Made by a program: the position numbers and the translations under genes. Shown here in pieces: positions 6,849 to 14,313 of a DNA stretch of 18,253 bases. The stretch is from JAVBPB01 sp031549965 (GTDB lineage Bacteria; Bacillota; Clostridia; Lachnospirales; Lachnospiraceae), in NCBI GenBank assembly GCA_031549965.1, contig JAVBPB010000007.1, positions 1 to 18,253 on the forward strand, read 5' to 3'. Every line of letters begins with the position of its first letter. Within the stretch, counting starts at the first letter, position 1. The notes beneath the pieces were generated by a model. The model ran no database searches and was not told the origin of the DNA. It was given only the letters and a program-made list of their open reading frames with translations.

Positions 6849-7599
6849 AACAAGCACAGCCACCTATATCATTTACCTCATCAAAGTTAAATAAATCAAC
6901 TTCTGATTCTAGGCTTATTCTTAATTGTTTTAAACTATAAGGTTGTCCATTTCTTTTAAGATGCGTATGTTTGGAATTTAAAAGTTGCTGCAACATTAAT
7001 TCTTCATTTTCAGCAATCATAAATCTATTTTTATCCTGGTAATATAAATTGATATAGTGTCCAATTCCAGCTCTTACACATTGGCCATCACAGTTGTTAT
7101 GTGATAAGCCAATTGTGTATAGATATGGAATTTTTATTTTTTGTTTACTTAAAATTTCAAACATGTCTTTTTTAGTAAAATATGGTGCTTCACACATTGG
7201 AAATCTTACTTCGTGCGGAGCATATATTTTTCTTGCATTTTCGCAGCGATGCATTTCTGTCCAATCAAAACCTAGATAAACAATATAATCATCTTCAATT
7301 GTTTTCAAATATTCTTTAAAAGAATCTCCTTTTAATTTTTTACTACAATTTGCTACTCGTGAATTGTAAATAAATTTTTCTTCAAGTTGCAGCTGAAAAG
7401 GTGTTTTTCCAATACAAAGTTTTATAATTTTAATATCTAATGTTTTTTCTATATCATTTAGAAATCTATATAGATCTCCATTTTCTTTTAATACATCACA
7501 GAATACTGCAATTACATCTTTTTTGTGTTCTTTCTCTAATACTCTAAGTAGTGATACATAACTTCCTATTCCACCACTTAAACTTATAATGTGTTTCAT
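6838..7599 (-). CDS. PP-loop protein, phage adenine nucleotide alpha-hydrolase type
   Basis: 253 residues. The N-terminal loop is SLSGGIGS (SGGIGS at 8-13), a PP-loop in which the usual Asp of SGGxDS is Gly. C85 sits in ANCSKKLKG, and later come NNCDGQCVRAG (C170, C174) and a C-terminal GGCACFID (C248, C250). This pattern (SGGxGS, N-C-xxx-C-x-x-AG, final GGCxCF) recurs in a phage family related to PAPS reductases, with unknown substrate. The cysteines could form a metal or Fe-S site. It is distinct from the PP-loop gene at 4296-5273. No clear Shine-Dalgarno precedes its ATG; instead ACCAC/GTGGT repeats lie just upstream. Confidence 0.75.
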   Translation of the reverse strand: MKHIISLSGGIGSYVSLLRVLEKEHKKDVIAVFCDVLKENGDLYRFLNDIEKTLDIKIIKLCIGKTPFQLQLEEKFIYNSRVANCSKKLKGDSFKEYLKTIEDDYIVYLGFDWTEMHRCENARKIYAPHEVRFPMCEAPYFTKKDMFEILSKQKIKIPYLYTIGLSHNNCDGQCVRAGIGHYINLYYQDKNRFMIAENEELMLQQLLNSKHTHLKRNGQPYSLKQLRISLESEVDLFNFDEVNDIGGCACFID

Positions 7600-7786
7600 A
7601 ACTAACCACTAAACTATTTCTAGTCATTGTGGTAATAAAGTAATCGGCTTGGATGCATTATTAAGTGCTTAGTCAGGCACAGCCACTCCGCTTTATTTTA
7701 CTAATTAATTAACCATACTAATCTTAATTAAACCTAGTCTACTAGGATCTAGTTATTTTCTCCTTCTTTACATTATTTTTCATTTG
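7600..7786. promoter_or_regulatory. Spacer with palindromes, no gene seen
   Basis: This 187-bp spacer upstream of the PP-loop gene contains CCTAGT-CT-ACTAGG (7733-7746), two perfect 6-base arms, and TAATTAATTAA nearby. GTGC ... GCAC and ACCAC ... GTGGT pairs also occur. These could be operator or leader structures. A tRNA was considered and is not supported. I see no open frame longer than about 17 codons. Confidence 0.35.
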
Positions 7787-8791
7787 CTAACCTATTAAAC
7801 TTCCTATTAATGCTGATAAACTATCCGATGTTAAAACTTGTGGAAGTTGTCCATTCCATTTTTCATAGAAAAAAGTTTGAAGTACTATTGCAGCACATTC
7901 ACTATAAGATAATGTGTCTTTGTATGTGTTATATAAGGAATCTATCATGTCAGTAATTGCTGTTTTTTCTATTTCGGTTTTATAGGCTTCTGCATCTGCT
8001 TCAATTCTAATTATTTCGGCTTCAGCATTAGCTTTTATTTTTGCTACTTCAGCTTCTGCATTTGCACGTATTGATGCTGTTTGTGCTTCTACCTGGGCTT
8101 GTTTTTTCTCTTGCTCTGCTATTTCTATTTTTTGCTGTGCCTCAGCTTTTGTTTGAATTATTTGTTCTATACGATCTCCGGCATCTACATCATCAAATGA
8201 TGCACTTACTACTGTTATGAAATACCTATTCATTAGTACATCTGTTAAATCTTCAACAAATGACAATCTAGCATCTTCTAATTTTTCTCCTAGTAAATCA
8301 TAAACATCGTATTGAATTGTACTAGATTGCAGTATCTCTTTAACAAGCGAATTCATTTGTGTCTCATCGATATCTTTTCCAGATGTTATACGATAGAATT
8401 TCCCTGCGTTAATGCTTTCTATTCTATAAACAATAGTAAGTTCAATTGTCGCATATACTGTATCTTTTGTTTGACCGGTTGTAACTATTTTTATAGTTTT
8501 GTTTGTGGTAGATATTTTTGTAATATGCTCGAAAACACTTTTTGATTGAAAACCTTCATATTTTACTTCATCTTGCACACCTTTTTTATCGTGATAAATA
8601 ATACCTACTTCATTGGCTGATACTTTAGTAAAACAGCCAAACAATAGTATCAACATGCATATTGAGCCAAGGGGAGTTAGCAATAAACTCCATTTGCTCC
8701 ATTCATCTTCACTTATCATGTATAAAACTCCTGCTAGAATAGCAAGAATTGCTATTACACTTAAAACTATACTTATTATTAATAATGTCAT
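7787..8791 (-). CDS. SPFH/prohibitin-like membrane protein
   Basis: 334 residues. Two N-terminal hydrophobic segments (about 1-27 and 35-54) are followed by SANEVGIIYHDKKG, the start of a typical SPFH (band 7) domain, about 58-205. Then comes a long Ala/Glu-rich helix (about 205-275, AEAQQKIEIAEQEKKQAQVEAQ, repeated ANAEAE and KI/RI units) as in prohibitins and flotillins. Such proteins form large ring-like membrane assemblies and stabilise or scaffold membrane proteins. AGGAG lies 6 bases before the ATG. A phage copy could reorganise the host membrane or exclude other phages (inference). A lipoprotein gene directly precedes it in the operon. Confidence 0.85.
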   Translation of the reverse strand: MTLLIISIVLSVIAILAILAGVLYMISEDEWSKWSLLLTPLGSICMLILLFGCFTKVSANEVGIIYHDKKGVQDEVKYEGFQSKSVFEHITKISTTNKTIKIVTTGQTKDTVYATIELTIVYRIESINAGKFYRITSGKDIDETQMNSLVKEILQSSTIQYDVYDLLGEKLEDARLSFVEDLTDVLMNRYFITVVSASFDDVDAGDRIEQIIQTKAEAQQKIEIAEQEKKQAQVEAQTASIRANAEAEVAKIKANAEAEIIRIEADAEAYKTEIEKTAITDMIDSLYNTYKDTLSYSECAAIVLQTFFYEKWNGQLPQVLTSDSLSALIGSLIG

Positions 8792-8803
8792 TTTTTTCTC
8801 CTG

Positions 8804-9094
8804 TTATTTGTTAATTTCTACTGTGATTTTAATTTCATATGTATCACCTATTTTATATAGGTTCATATCTTTTTTATCTATTTCTTCTTTATATGCTTGT
8901 CCGTTATATTTTACTGATATATAACAAATGGTTTTATATACTGCATATCTTTCAGTGCTATGAAAGCGATCATATTCTTCTACTTCATAAATATCGATTA
9001 TTTCACCTTTAACTACTTTGGTTTCATATTCAGTACAACCAGCTAAAAGTATAAATATTGTTAATATTAAAATAGTGCTTATTGCCTTTTTCAT
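8804..9094 (-). CDS. Small lipoprotein
   Basis: 96 residues with a classical lipoprotein signal: MKK, hydrophobic stretch, LLAG-C20. After processing about 77 residues would face the outside, a beta-rich charged domain. AAGGAG lies 7 bases before the ATG. It is followed by the SPFH gene after 9 bases. Prophage lipoproteins often block superinfecting phage DNA entry; that role is possible but not shown here. Confidence 0.8.
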   Translation of the reverse strand: MKKAISTILILTIFILLAGCTEYETKVVKGEIIDIYEVEEYDRFHSTERYAVYKTICYISVKYNGQAYKEEIDKKDMNLYKIGDTYEIKITVEINK

Positions 9095-9098
9095 ACAA

Positions 9099-9515
9099 TC
9101 ACTCCTTTGCTAACTTTAATGGGCAACATTTTGGCCAAGATTCTAAGATATCATAATCTGGTAAAACCTTATAAATGTATTCCTCTGGTAAAGATTCATT
9201 TAATGCAGTGCACTGAAATGGATGCTCGATGCTTCCGGTTCTTAATTTACATTTAAAGCAATTCTTTGGTTTATCAAATTCATATACTACCTTTTTCGGC
9301 TTTATTACTTCCATATAACCTGTATCTATATCTATTTCACATGAATCACCTTTGCGGAAATACCAAGATTCATCAGTTGCAAAATTAAAACCATTTTCTT
9401 TATCTAAATCTTTTAAATCTCCAAACCAGCCATCAATAACTTCATATAAATAATGCTTTGAATTGCTTAGAATATCTACTACCTTTTCAAAGGTTAATAT
9501 TATTTTATTTGGCAT
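9099..9515 (-). CDS. Cysteine-rich protein of unknown function
   Basis: 138 residues. The N-terminal half looks globular (VVDILSNSKHYLYEVIDGWF); C86xxC89, C102 and C130-C131 (PKCCPL) form a probable zinc site resembling those in small phage proteins that end in a CCPL motif. Start supported by AAGGAG 9 bases upstream. It begins one base after the E2-like gene ends, so it belongs to the same transcript. Not recognised. Confidence 0.7.
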   Translation of the reverse strand: MPNKIILTFEKVVDILSNSKHYLYEVIDGWFGDLKDLDKENGFNFATDESWYFRKGDSCEIDIDTGYMEVIKPKKVVYEFDKPKNCFKCKLRTGSIEHPFQCTALNESLPEEYIYKVLPDYDILESWPKCCPLKLAKE

Positions 9516-9516
9516 T

Positions 9517-10167
9517 TTATATATCTCCTTCCAATAATTTAGCTAATTTAAAATTTGTTTTTGTTAAATGCTTTTCTAAAATATGGTTGTTCTCTAAGTA
9601 CTCAAAATAACTTTTAGTACTTCTAAAACCTTTAATATTATTTAATTCAGCATGCGAATACGGCGCATAAATAATATTTTCTAAAGTTTGCATTAAACTA
9701 CCATCAATCCTTTTATTAGCTGATCCCATACAAATAGAATCACCCGAAAGCATATTTGGCATTGCATATTTATATAATTCAGTTTCTTCATCATGCCATT
9801 CAAAATACATATATGCGCTTATTCTGTTTACTAGCGATGCTCGAACTTGAATTAGATAAATGCTGTTGGGAAAGTTTATTTTAACTGCTTTTTCCTCTTT
9901 ACCAATAGAATAAGTTACATATCTACTGTGTGATGCCTGATTTACCAAAAATATTTCTAATTCCTTATTTCGGTTATAACCAATAACATTTTTTTCAAAT
10001 AGTTTAAGTGGTAATTTAACTTCATCTTTTTTAGTATATCTTTCTAAGCACTCCATTAATGCTTCTCTTGAGATACTTTTTTCAGTAACCTCTTCAGCAA
10101 ACAGATCATTAAATAATACTTCTGCATCTTCGCTATCTGATTTAATTCTAATAATTAGTTCTTTCAT
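9517..10167 (-). CDS. E2-like protein, PRTRC system protein B family
   Basis: 216 residues. The segment ELYKYAMPNMLSGDSICMGS followed by a helical end and YAPYSHAEL matches the core of PRTRC protein B (there roughly LYxAPFxN...GxVCLGS...F), assigned in the literature to prokaryotic E2 families. C146 falls at the conserved cysteine position and would carry the ubiquitin-like protein as a thioester. The N-terminal half has strands (ELEIFLVNQ, SIYLIQVRA) fitting an E2 fold. Its ATG overlaps the TGA of the gene before it by one base, and E1 and Ubl-like genes lie just upstream. The match is by motif only, so I am moderately confident. Conjugating activity is unproven. Confidence 0.72.
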   Translation of the reverse strand: MKELIIRIKSDSEDAEVLFNDLFAEEVTEKSISREALMECLERYTKKDEVKLPLKLFEKNVIGYNRNKELEIFLVNQASHSRYVTYSIGKEEKAVKINFPNSIYLIQVRASLVNRISAYMYFEWHDEETELYKYAMPNMLSGDSICMGSANKRIDGSLMQTLENIIYAPYSHAELNNIKGFRSTKSYFEYLENNHILEKHLTKTNFKLAKLLEGDI

Positions 10168-10964
10168 CAGAAAATCACCTCTGTTTCGTTTTTGAAAATC
10201 ATTTTTATACTTTCAAACATTGAGTTACTACCATCAATAAGTTTTGTTTTTTTTGCTTCTAAATCATTATCAAAATATGTTTCATCAAATATTTTTTTAG
10301 ACTTAATCATTTCAATTAATTCAATAACATCTTCATACTCAAATTCTCTTGGAGGCATATCATAATATGTCATTGAATTCACTATTATTGTTTCAGTAAC
10401 AAATGTATCTCCAAAAATGCTACTAAATTTTTTTCTTATCTCCTCATCTTGGTATATTTTCTTTAGATATTCACTTTGAATGACATATGAGAAAGTTTCT
10501 AAATCTCCTATCAAATTTCTAGCAAAAAAATCAATTTGGCTAGCAAAAGCATTAGCTTCCAAATTATATTGCTTAATTAATTTATCGAAAAATTCCTTAT
10601 AATCATCTAAAACTCTTTCAACTTCTTCATCGTCATCATCGGATGCATCATTTACATATACACAGTTTGTATCAATATCAAAATCAGGAAGAATTGAATT
10701 AAATACAAGATGAATAATAAATAAATCACCTAATTCATAATCTTCTAGATGATATTGTGGTACAAACGTTGACTCGAAAAATATTTCATCTGTTAGCATC
10801 CTTGCAAGATTATTAGCTGTACCTGTATAATCTTGGAAATTATTTGCTATTAAATATGCTATAGCAGATACTTCGTCTTCTGGTTTAGTTGTAATCACAA
10901 CATTAGGTAGAAGATCATTGAGATTAGTAATGAATTGTCTCAAATCTCTTAACAACTGAAACAC
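10167..10964 (-). CDS. Acidic protein of unknown function within the Ub-like operon
   Basis: 265 residues starting with GTG at 10964-10962 (AAAGG lies 5 bases upstream). No recognised domain; strongly acidic and mostly helical, with a run of DDDDEEVE around residues 109-116. No JAB (HxH) motif, so it is not a deubiquitinase. It overlaps the end of the E1-like gene by 41 bp and the start of the E2-like gene by one base, so it is an integral member of the operon. Its place resembles that of unassigned PRTRC proteins, but I cannot match it to one. Confidence 0.65.
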   Translation of the reverse strand: MFQLLRDLRQFITNLNDLLPNVVITTKPEDEVSAIAYLIANNFQDYTGTANNLARMLTDEIFFESTFVPQYHLEDYELGDLFIIHLVFNSILPDFDIDTNCVYVNDASDDDDEEVERVLDDYKEFFDKLIKQYNLEANAFASQIDFFARNLIGDLETFSYVIQSEYLKKIYQDEEIRKKFSSIFGDTFVTETIIVNSMTYYDMPPREFEYEDVIELIEMIKSKKIFDETYFDNDLEAKKTKLIDGSNSMFESIKMIFKNETEVIF

Positions 10965-11604
10965 CTACCTTTATTTGATTTGTTAATATAGCGTGAATAT
11001 GTTCAAGCATTACTGTAGCTACTTTCCTATTAGTTATTAGAAATTGAATTGCCCCTTCAGCTATTTGTTGCTCACACCCTTTTAATCCAGGGTTTATATC
11101 ATTACTGAGATCATAAACTTGTCCACGTATTGGACCTCTTAAAACATTGTCCTTTTTATATGATACATAGACATTTCCTTCATATTCACTATTTGCCCCA
11201 TCAATTAAAATAGATCTGTCTTGTTTATTGTATGTCTGCTCAATTAATTTTCTCGTTGCATCGTTATCAACACAACCTACAAAAATCGGTATATATTCAT
11301 GATATTTCTTAGCCAATATATCTAATTCGCAGTCTGTTAAATACTTATCATAAAACAAACAATCTATGTTATAAAATGAATTTATTTTTTTGGCCAATGC
11401 TCTAGCCTTATTCAATCCAATGTGCTGATTTTGATATGGTTGTCTTTTACAATTTTTCTCTTCTACTATATCTCCATCGATTATAAGCATCTTGTGGCGA
11501 CTATTCATAATGAATTTTGGTAATTCAGATGCGACACTTCCACCAATACCACCACATCCAATGACTATGAAAATAAAAGACTGATAGAACTCTATTTGTT
11601 CCAT
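10924..11604 (-). CDS. ThiF/E1-like adenylating enzyme, PRTRC ThiF type
   Basis: 226 residues. It would activate the C-terminus of a ubiquitin-like protein with ATP. Visible elements: GCGGIGG nucleotide loop (16-22), IIDGDIVEEKN with D43 and D45, N51xxR54Q55, K66, DN at 113-114, and C177 in GCEQQIAEGAIQFLITN. The latter resembles the CSxAExLxxQxLxVN block of PRTRC ThiF proteins, making C177 the likely catalytic cysteine. I chose the ATG at 11604, preceded by AAAGGAT, over a further in-frame ATG that would overlap the upstream gene. It starts 4 bases after the Ub-like gene. Family call is strong. Confidence 0.87.
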   Translation of the reverse strand: MEQIEFYQSFIFIVIGCGGIGGSVASELPKFIMNSRHKMLIIDGDIVEEKNCKRQPYQNQHIGLNKARALAKKINSFYNIDCLFYDKYLTDCELDILAKKYHEYIPIFVGCVDNDATRKLIEQTYNKQDRSILIDGANSEYEGNVYVSYKKDNVLRGPIRGQVYDLSNDINPGLKGCEQQIAEGAIQFLITNRKVATVMLEHIHAILTNQIKVGVSVVKRFETIHY

Positions 11605-11608
11605 GTTA

Positions 11609-12025
11609 CTATCCTTTCTTGTGTTGTTGGAATACGGGTAACAAAACATTTTCTTTTTCTATATACGTAAAACTAACACTACCAGCAAAATCATAGTATT
11701 GATGTTCTAGCATCTTGGTTTTAATTTCATCTTCTTTATATTCTTTGTCTGCATTAAAGATATGATCAGTTTCCAAATTTTTTCCTGCAAGATGGATTGT
11801 AAAAGGATATTTGTATTTTGGAACTTTCTTTTCCTGTTCTGCTTTTGTTTTAGCTTGTTGGGCTTTTGCCTTTTTTGCTGCTCTAGTTGTTTCAACACTT
11901 TTTGCAGCGATTAAATCTTCTTTAATTAATTCTTCAATTTCATTTAGTCTTTCATTTGATGCTTTCTTTACTTCAACTAACAAATCTTCATAAAATGATT
12001 TACTATTCTTCATCGTCATTGTCAT
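11609..12025 (-). CDS. Ubiquitin-like (Prok-Ub/PRTRC C-like) protein with N-terminal helix
   Basis: 138 residues from the ATG at 12025; ATGs between 12013 and 12043 are alternatives, with GAGGAG just upstream of the group. Residues about 1-67 are charged helix, including an Ala/Lys-rich stretch (AAKKAKAQQAKTKAEQEKK). Residues about 71-138 resemble PRTRC protein C/prokaryotic ubiquitin: PFTIHLAGKNL, helix around EDEIKTKMLEHQYY, VSFTYIEK, and a free end PVFQQHKKG. The final single Gly matches the GTKG-like tail of those proteins and needs no processing. It lies directly before the E1-like gene. Assignment rests on pattern and context. Conjugation of its C-terminal Gly is predicted, not shown. 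Confidence 0.7.
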   Translation of the reverse strand: MTMTMKNSKSFYEDLLVEVKKASNERLNEIEELIKEDLIAAKSVETTRAAKKAKAQQAKTKAEQEKKVPKYKYPFTIHLAGKNLETDHIFNADKEYKEDEIKTKMLEHQYYDFAGSVSFTYIEKENVLLPVFQQHKKG

Positions 12026-12284
12026 CTTCACCATTCTCCTCATTTTCTTCTGAATTATCTTCAGTTAATGAATCTTCCACTTCAGTTGTTTCATCAGAAT
12101 CATCTACCTCTGCATCATTTTTTTTAAATCCATTTTCTATAATTTTTTTAACTGATGCTTCTATATTTTTTCTTCTAGTTTTTAATACTTCAGCAGCTTT
12201 TTCTTTATCTTGTTTTTCTTTTTCGATAGCTACAAGTTCTTCTTTGGAATAGATTGGATTTCCAAAAATATCATAATTTGGCAT
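12003..12284 (-). CDS. Small protein with very acidic tail
   Basis: 93 residues. Starts MPNYDIFGNPIYSKEEL; a helix of about 45 residues (VAIEKEKQDKEKAAEVLKTRRKN) is followed by an acidic tail (from about residue 57, mostly D/E/N/S) ending DDNDDEE. Acidic tails of this kind often mimic DNA or bind basic partners. It overlaps the Ub-like gene start region by 23 bp and lies 12 bases after the clamp gene. Not recognised. Confidence 0.7.
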   Translation of the reverse strand: MPNYDIFGNPIYSKEELVAIEKEKQDKEKAAEVLKTRRKNIEASVKKIIENGFKKNDAEVDDSDETTEVEDSLTEDNSEENEENGEDDNDDEE

Positions 12285-12296
12285 AGTTTTCTCTCC

Positions 12297-13277
12297 TTAT
12301 TCAGCCTTTAGCATATACATAGTTGTTTCTGAATCACTTATCTTAGTGAAAACAGGATGACCTGTAGACTTATAATAAATTTCTTGAATATCGTGCTTTA
12401 TCATAGTTTGAAGAATATTACCAAAAAAAGACATTTTGAATTCCTGTTCACAAGTACCTACTTCAACATTATAATTTTCTGTTGCGATTGTTACTCTTCC
12501 TTTAGAGGATTTAATCGTAACTGTACCGATTAAACTAAGCTCTTTATTATTTAAAACATCTAATGAGGAAATGGCTATATTTACGTATGGTAATATCTCT
12601 TTAAAATCAATTTTCAACGGATCACCTTTAGCAGTCATCAATCTATTAAGTGGTGAATATTTCCCTTGAATAAGTGTTCCATACCAATTAATATCATCCT
12701 CATCAGTAATTAGTACTTGCCTTTCATTGGCAATTATTTCAGTAAACTTCTTTTTGCATATCAACTTTAAAAAGTTCGGTTCAATAATTATACTTTTTAC
12801 ATCATCATTAGGTTGTCCATATAAATAGACCTTTGCATTGTCGGTTGCAACCACTCCATTTTCACCAACATTTACTCCGTGGATATTTTTGGTTATTGTT
12901 CCTTTGGTCGCAACATACTCTAATGCACGTGCAATTATTTCGTTATTATACACAAAGGTTTGCGTTGAAGATTCATTGAAAGTAAATGTCAAATCCTGTT
13001 CATCGCTAATTAAGCTACCTTTGTATTTTCCCTTTGATGATTTAATATCAAATGTTGATGTTGCATCGATGCTTGTACTATCATCAATTAATTGTTTTAA
13101 CATTTGAATTGTTTTCTTAGCAACAATGCATTTTTTGTTTATTTCTCCTGGTATAGCAAACTCTGCCACTAGATGGTTATTATTCCATGCAGTAATCTTT
13201 GTTTGATTATCAATTGGTTCAAATTTTATAAATTCCAATTCGGGAATTTTATTAATATTTTGTTTACTTATTTGCAT
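12297..13277 (-). CDS. DnaN-like beta sliding clamp
   Basis: 326 residues. Typical clamp elements in order: a hydrophobic N-terminal domain; then the second-domain signature EYVATKGTITKNIHGVNVGENGVVATDNAKVYLYG, equivalent to the GV ... VATD motif of DnaN; IIEPNFLKLI; GKYSPLNRLM at the clamp fPD-like position; and a C-terminal GHPVFTKISDSETTMYMLKAE. The usual bacterial clamp is about 370 residues, so it is compact. It should form a dimeric ring tethering a polymerase to DNA. It begins 10 bases inside the zinc-ribbon gene and precedes the Ub-like cluster. Confidence 0.78.
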   Translation of the reverse strand: MQISKQNINKIPELEFIKFEPIDNQTKITAWNNNHLVAEFAIPGEINKKCIVAKKTIQMLKQLIDDSTSIDATSTFDIKSSKGKYKGSLISDEQDLTFTFNESSTQTFVYNNEIIARALEYVATKGTITKNIHGVNVGENGVVATDNAKVYLYGQPNDDVKSIIIEPNFLKLICKKKFTEIIANERQVLITDEDDINWYGTLIQGKYSPLNRLMTAKGDPLKIDFKEILPYVNIAISSLDVLNNKELSLIGTVTIKSSKGRVTIATENYNVEVGTCEQEFKMSFFGNILQTMIKHDIQEIYYKSTGHPVFTKISDSETTMYMLKAE

Positions 13278-13441
13278 ACTTCTTTTTCCTCCGTATTTTC
13301 TGCAATTATATGACCGTCAACTACTCTTAGTCCGTCATTGGTGATTGTGTTAGATGCTCCACAATCACAATAATACCTTTCGCCACAAATACTTTCCTTT
13401 GGGATTACCTTCCCACAGTTAAAACATTTTACTTCTTGCAT
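13268..13441 (-). CDS. Small zinc-ribbon protein
   Basis: 57 residues, starting MQEVKCFNCG. C6xxC9 and C25xC27 (CFNC ... YYCDCG) form a zinc ribbon. The ATG overlaps the TGA of the Rep gene by one base (TGATG), with AGGAGG 11 bases upstream. Its end overlaps the clamp start by 10 bp. Zinc ribbons in such positions often bind nucleic acid or replication partners. Function unknown. Confidence 0.7.
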   Translation of the reverse strand: MQEVKCFNCGKVIPKESICGERYYCDCGASNTITNDGLRVVDGHIIAENTEEKEVCK

Positions 13442-14274
13442 CAAATTCTAAACCTCCTCATGCGCACATATAGATAGCAGCCGCTAACATATTCACTTGT
13501 TTTTACTTTAATATCGGTAAATTCATATCCTGGATTAACCTTTTGAAACAACCTCATTGGATCTAAATCACCATTTGCAATCTTACGAGCTTGAGCTCGT
13601 GTTACTTTAAAATATGAAGTTGTTTCTTTTGGTTTAATAAGGTTTTTAGAACATACATAAAGTTGCTTATTCTTATCTTTAGTAGATTCTTTCGTTAAAT
13701 ATCTAGCTAGTGCTTCAAGCCCTGTTTCATCAGGTTGCAACCGCCTTGTATTCTTCCTTTTTCCGCCCTTCCATAAATCTTCAGCTACATCCCGGTCGGG
13801 AAAATTAACGATTATATGATGATGAAATCTTTTTGTTTTTTTATCACCTTCGGTAGTGTAGACATATTTAAGTGGTGGATATTTATTTTTTACAGCATAT
13901 GTTTTTAAGCGACGGATATATTTGACCATTTCTTTAGCTGCTGCTTCACGTGACTCAGGTAATTTATCATCCGAATAAGTGAAGGTTGCCCATATGTCTG
14001 CTTTAGTAAAATTAGTATTTATTAAACGAATTGCTTTTTTAACTGCGTTATTGCGATTGAGGTGTATTTGTGTTTCACGAGAAATTGATTGTTTGGCTTT
14101 CCTTACGCTGTTTCTTGTATTCCAAACTGGATAACATTCATTTTCTAAAATATCTCCAGATTTAATTGTTTTGGTACAATACAGTATAAGTGACTTATCT
14201 TTTAGTCTCATCATATCAATTTCGGCAGCGGTGTAAATTTCCTCTAGTTCCTTCTCATTGATACTGTACTTCAT
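13441..14274 (-). CDS. HUH endonuclease Rep, rolling-circle type
   Basis: 277 residues. It resembles rolling-circle initiators such as microvirus-type Rep: motif I WATFTYSDDKLP (95-106), motif II RFHHHIIVNF with the H-hydrophobic-H site near H151-H153, and motif III RYLTKES with Y202 as the likely nucleophile and K205 near it. The enzyme would nick one strand at an origin and start strand displacement. Upstream regulator and GC-rich hairpins lie at 14314-14349. That a tailed-phage-like element carries a Rep of this type is unusual but seen in Bacillota phages and integrative elements. Family call is firm; the exact nick site is not known. Confidence 0.85.
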   Translation of the reverse strand: MKYSINEKELEEIYTAAEIDMMRLKDKSLILYCTKTIKSGDILENECYPVWNTRNSVRKAKQSISRETQIHLNRNNAVKKAIRLINTNFTKADIWATFTYSDDKLPESREAAAKEMVKYIRRLKTYAVKNKYPPLKYVYTTEGDKKTKRFHHHIIVNFPDRDVAEDLWKGGKRKNTRRLQPDETGLEALARYLTKESTKDKNKQLYVCSKNLIKPKETTSYFKVTRAQARKIANGDLDPMRLFQKVNPGYEFTDIKVKTSEYVSGCYLYVRMRRFRI

Positions 14275-14313
14275 GTAACCTCCATATTGTTCTTATCTTT
14301 ACTATTAATATCT

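Noticed and set aside
7600..7786. A tRNA in the spacer
   Set aside because: No cloverleaf with a T-arm and matching acceptor stem was found; only scattered short hairpins.
10167..10964. JAB-type deubiquitinase
   Set aside because: No HxH plus downstream Asp motif is present in this protein or its neighbours.
11956..12252. Plus-strand Ser-rich frame
   Set aside because: It is the antisense of the Glu/Asp-rich tail of 12003-12284 (GAA/GAT read backwards gives TTC/ATC/TCA).
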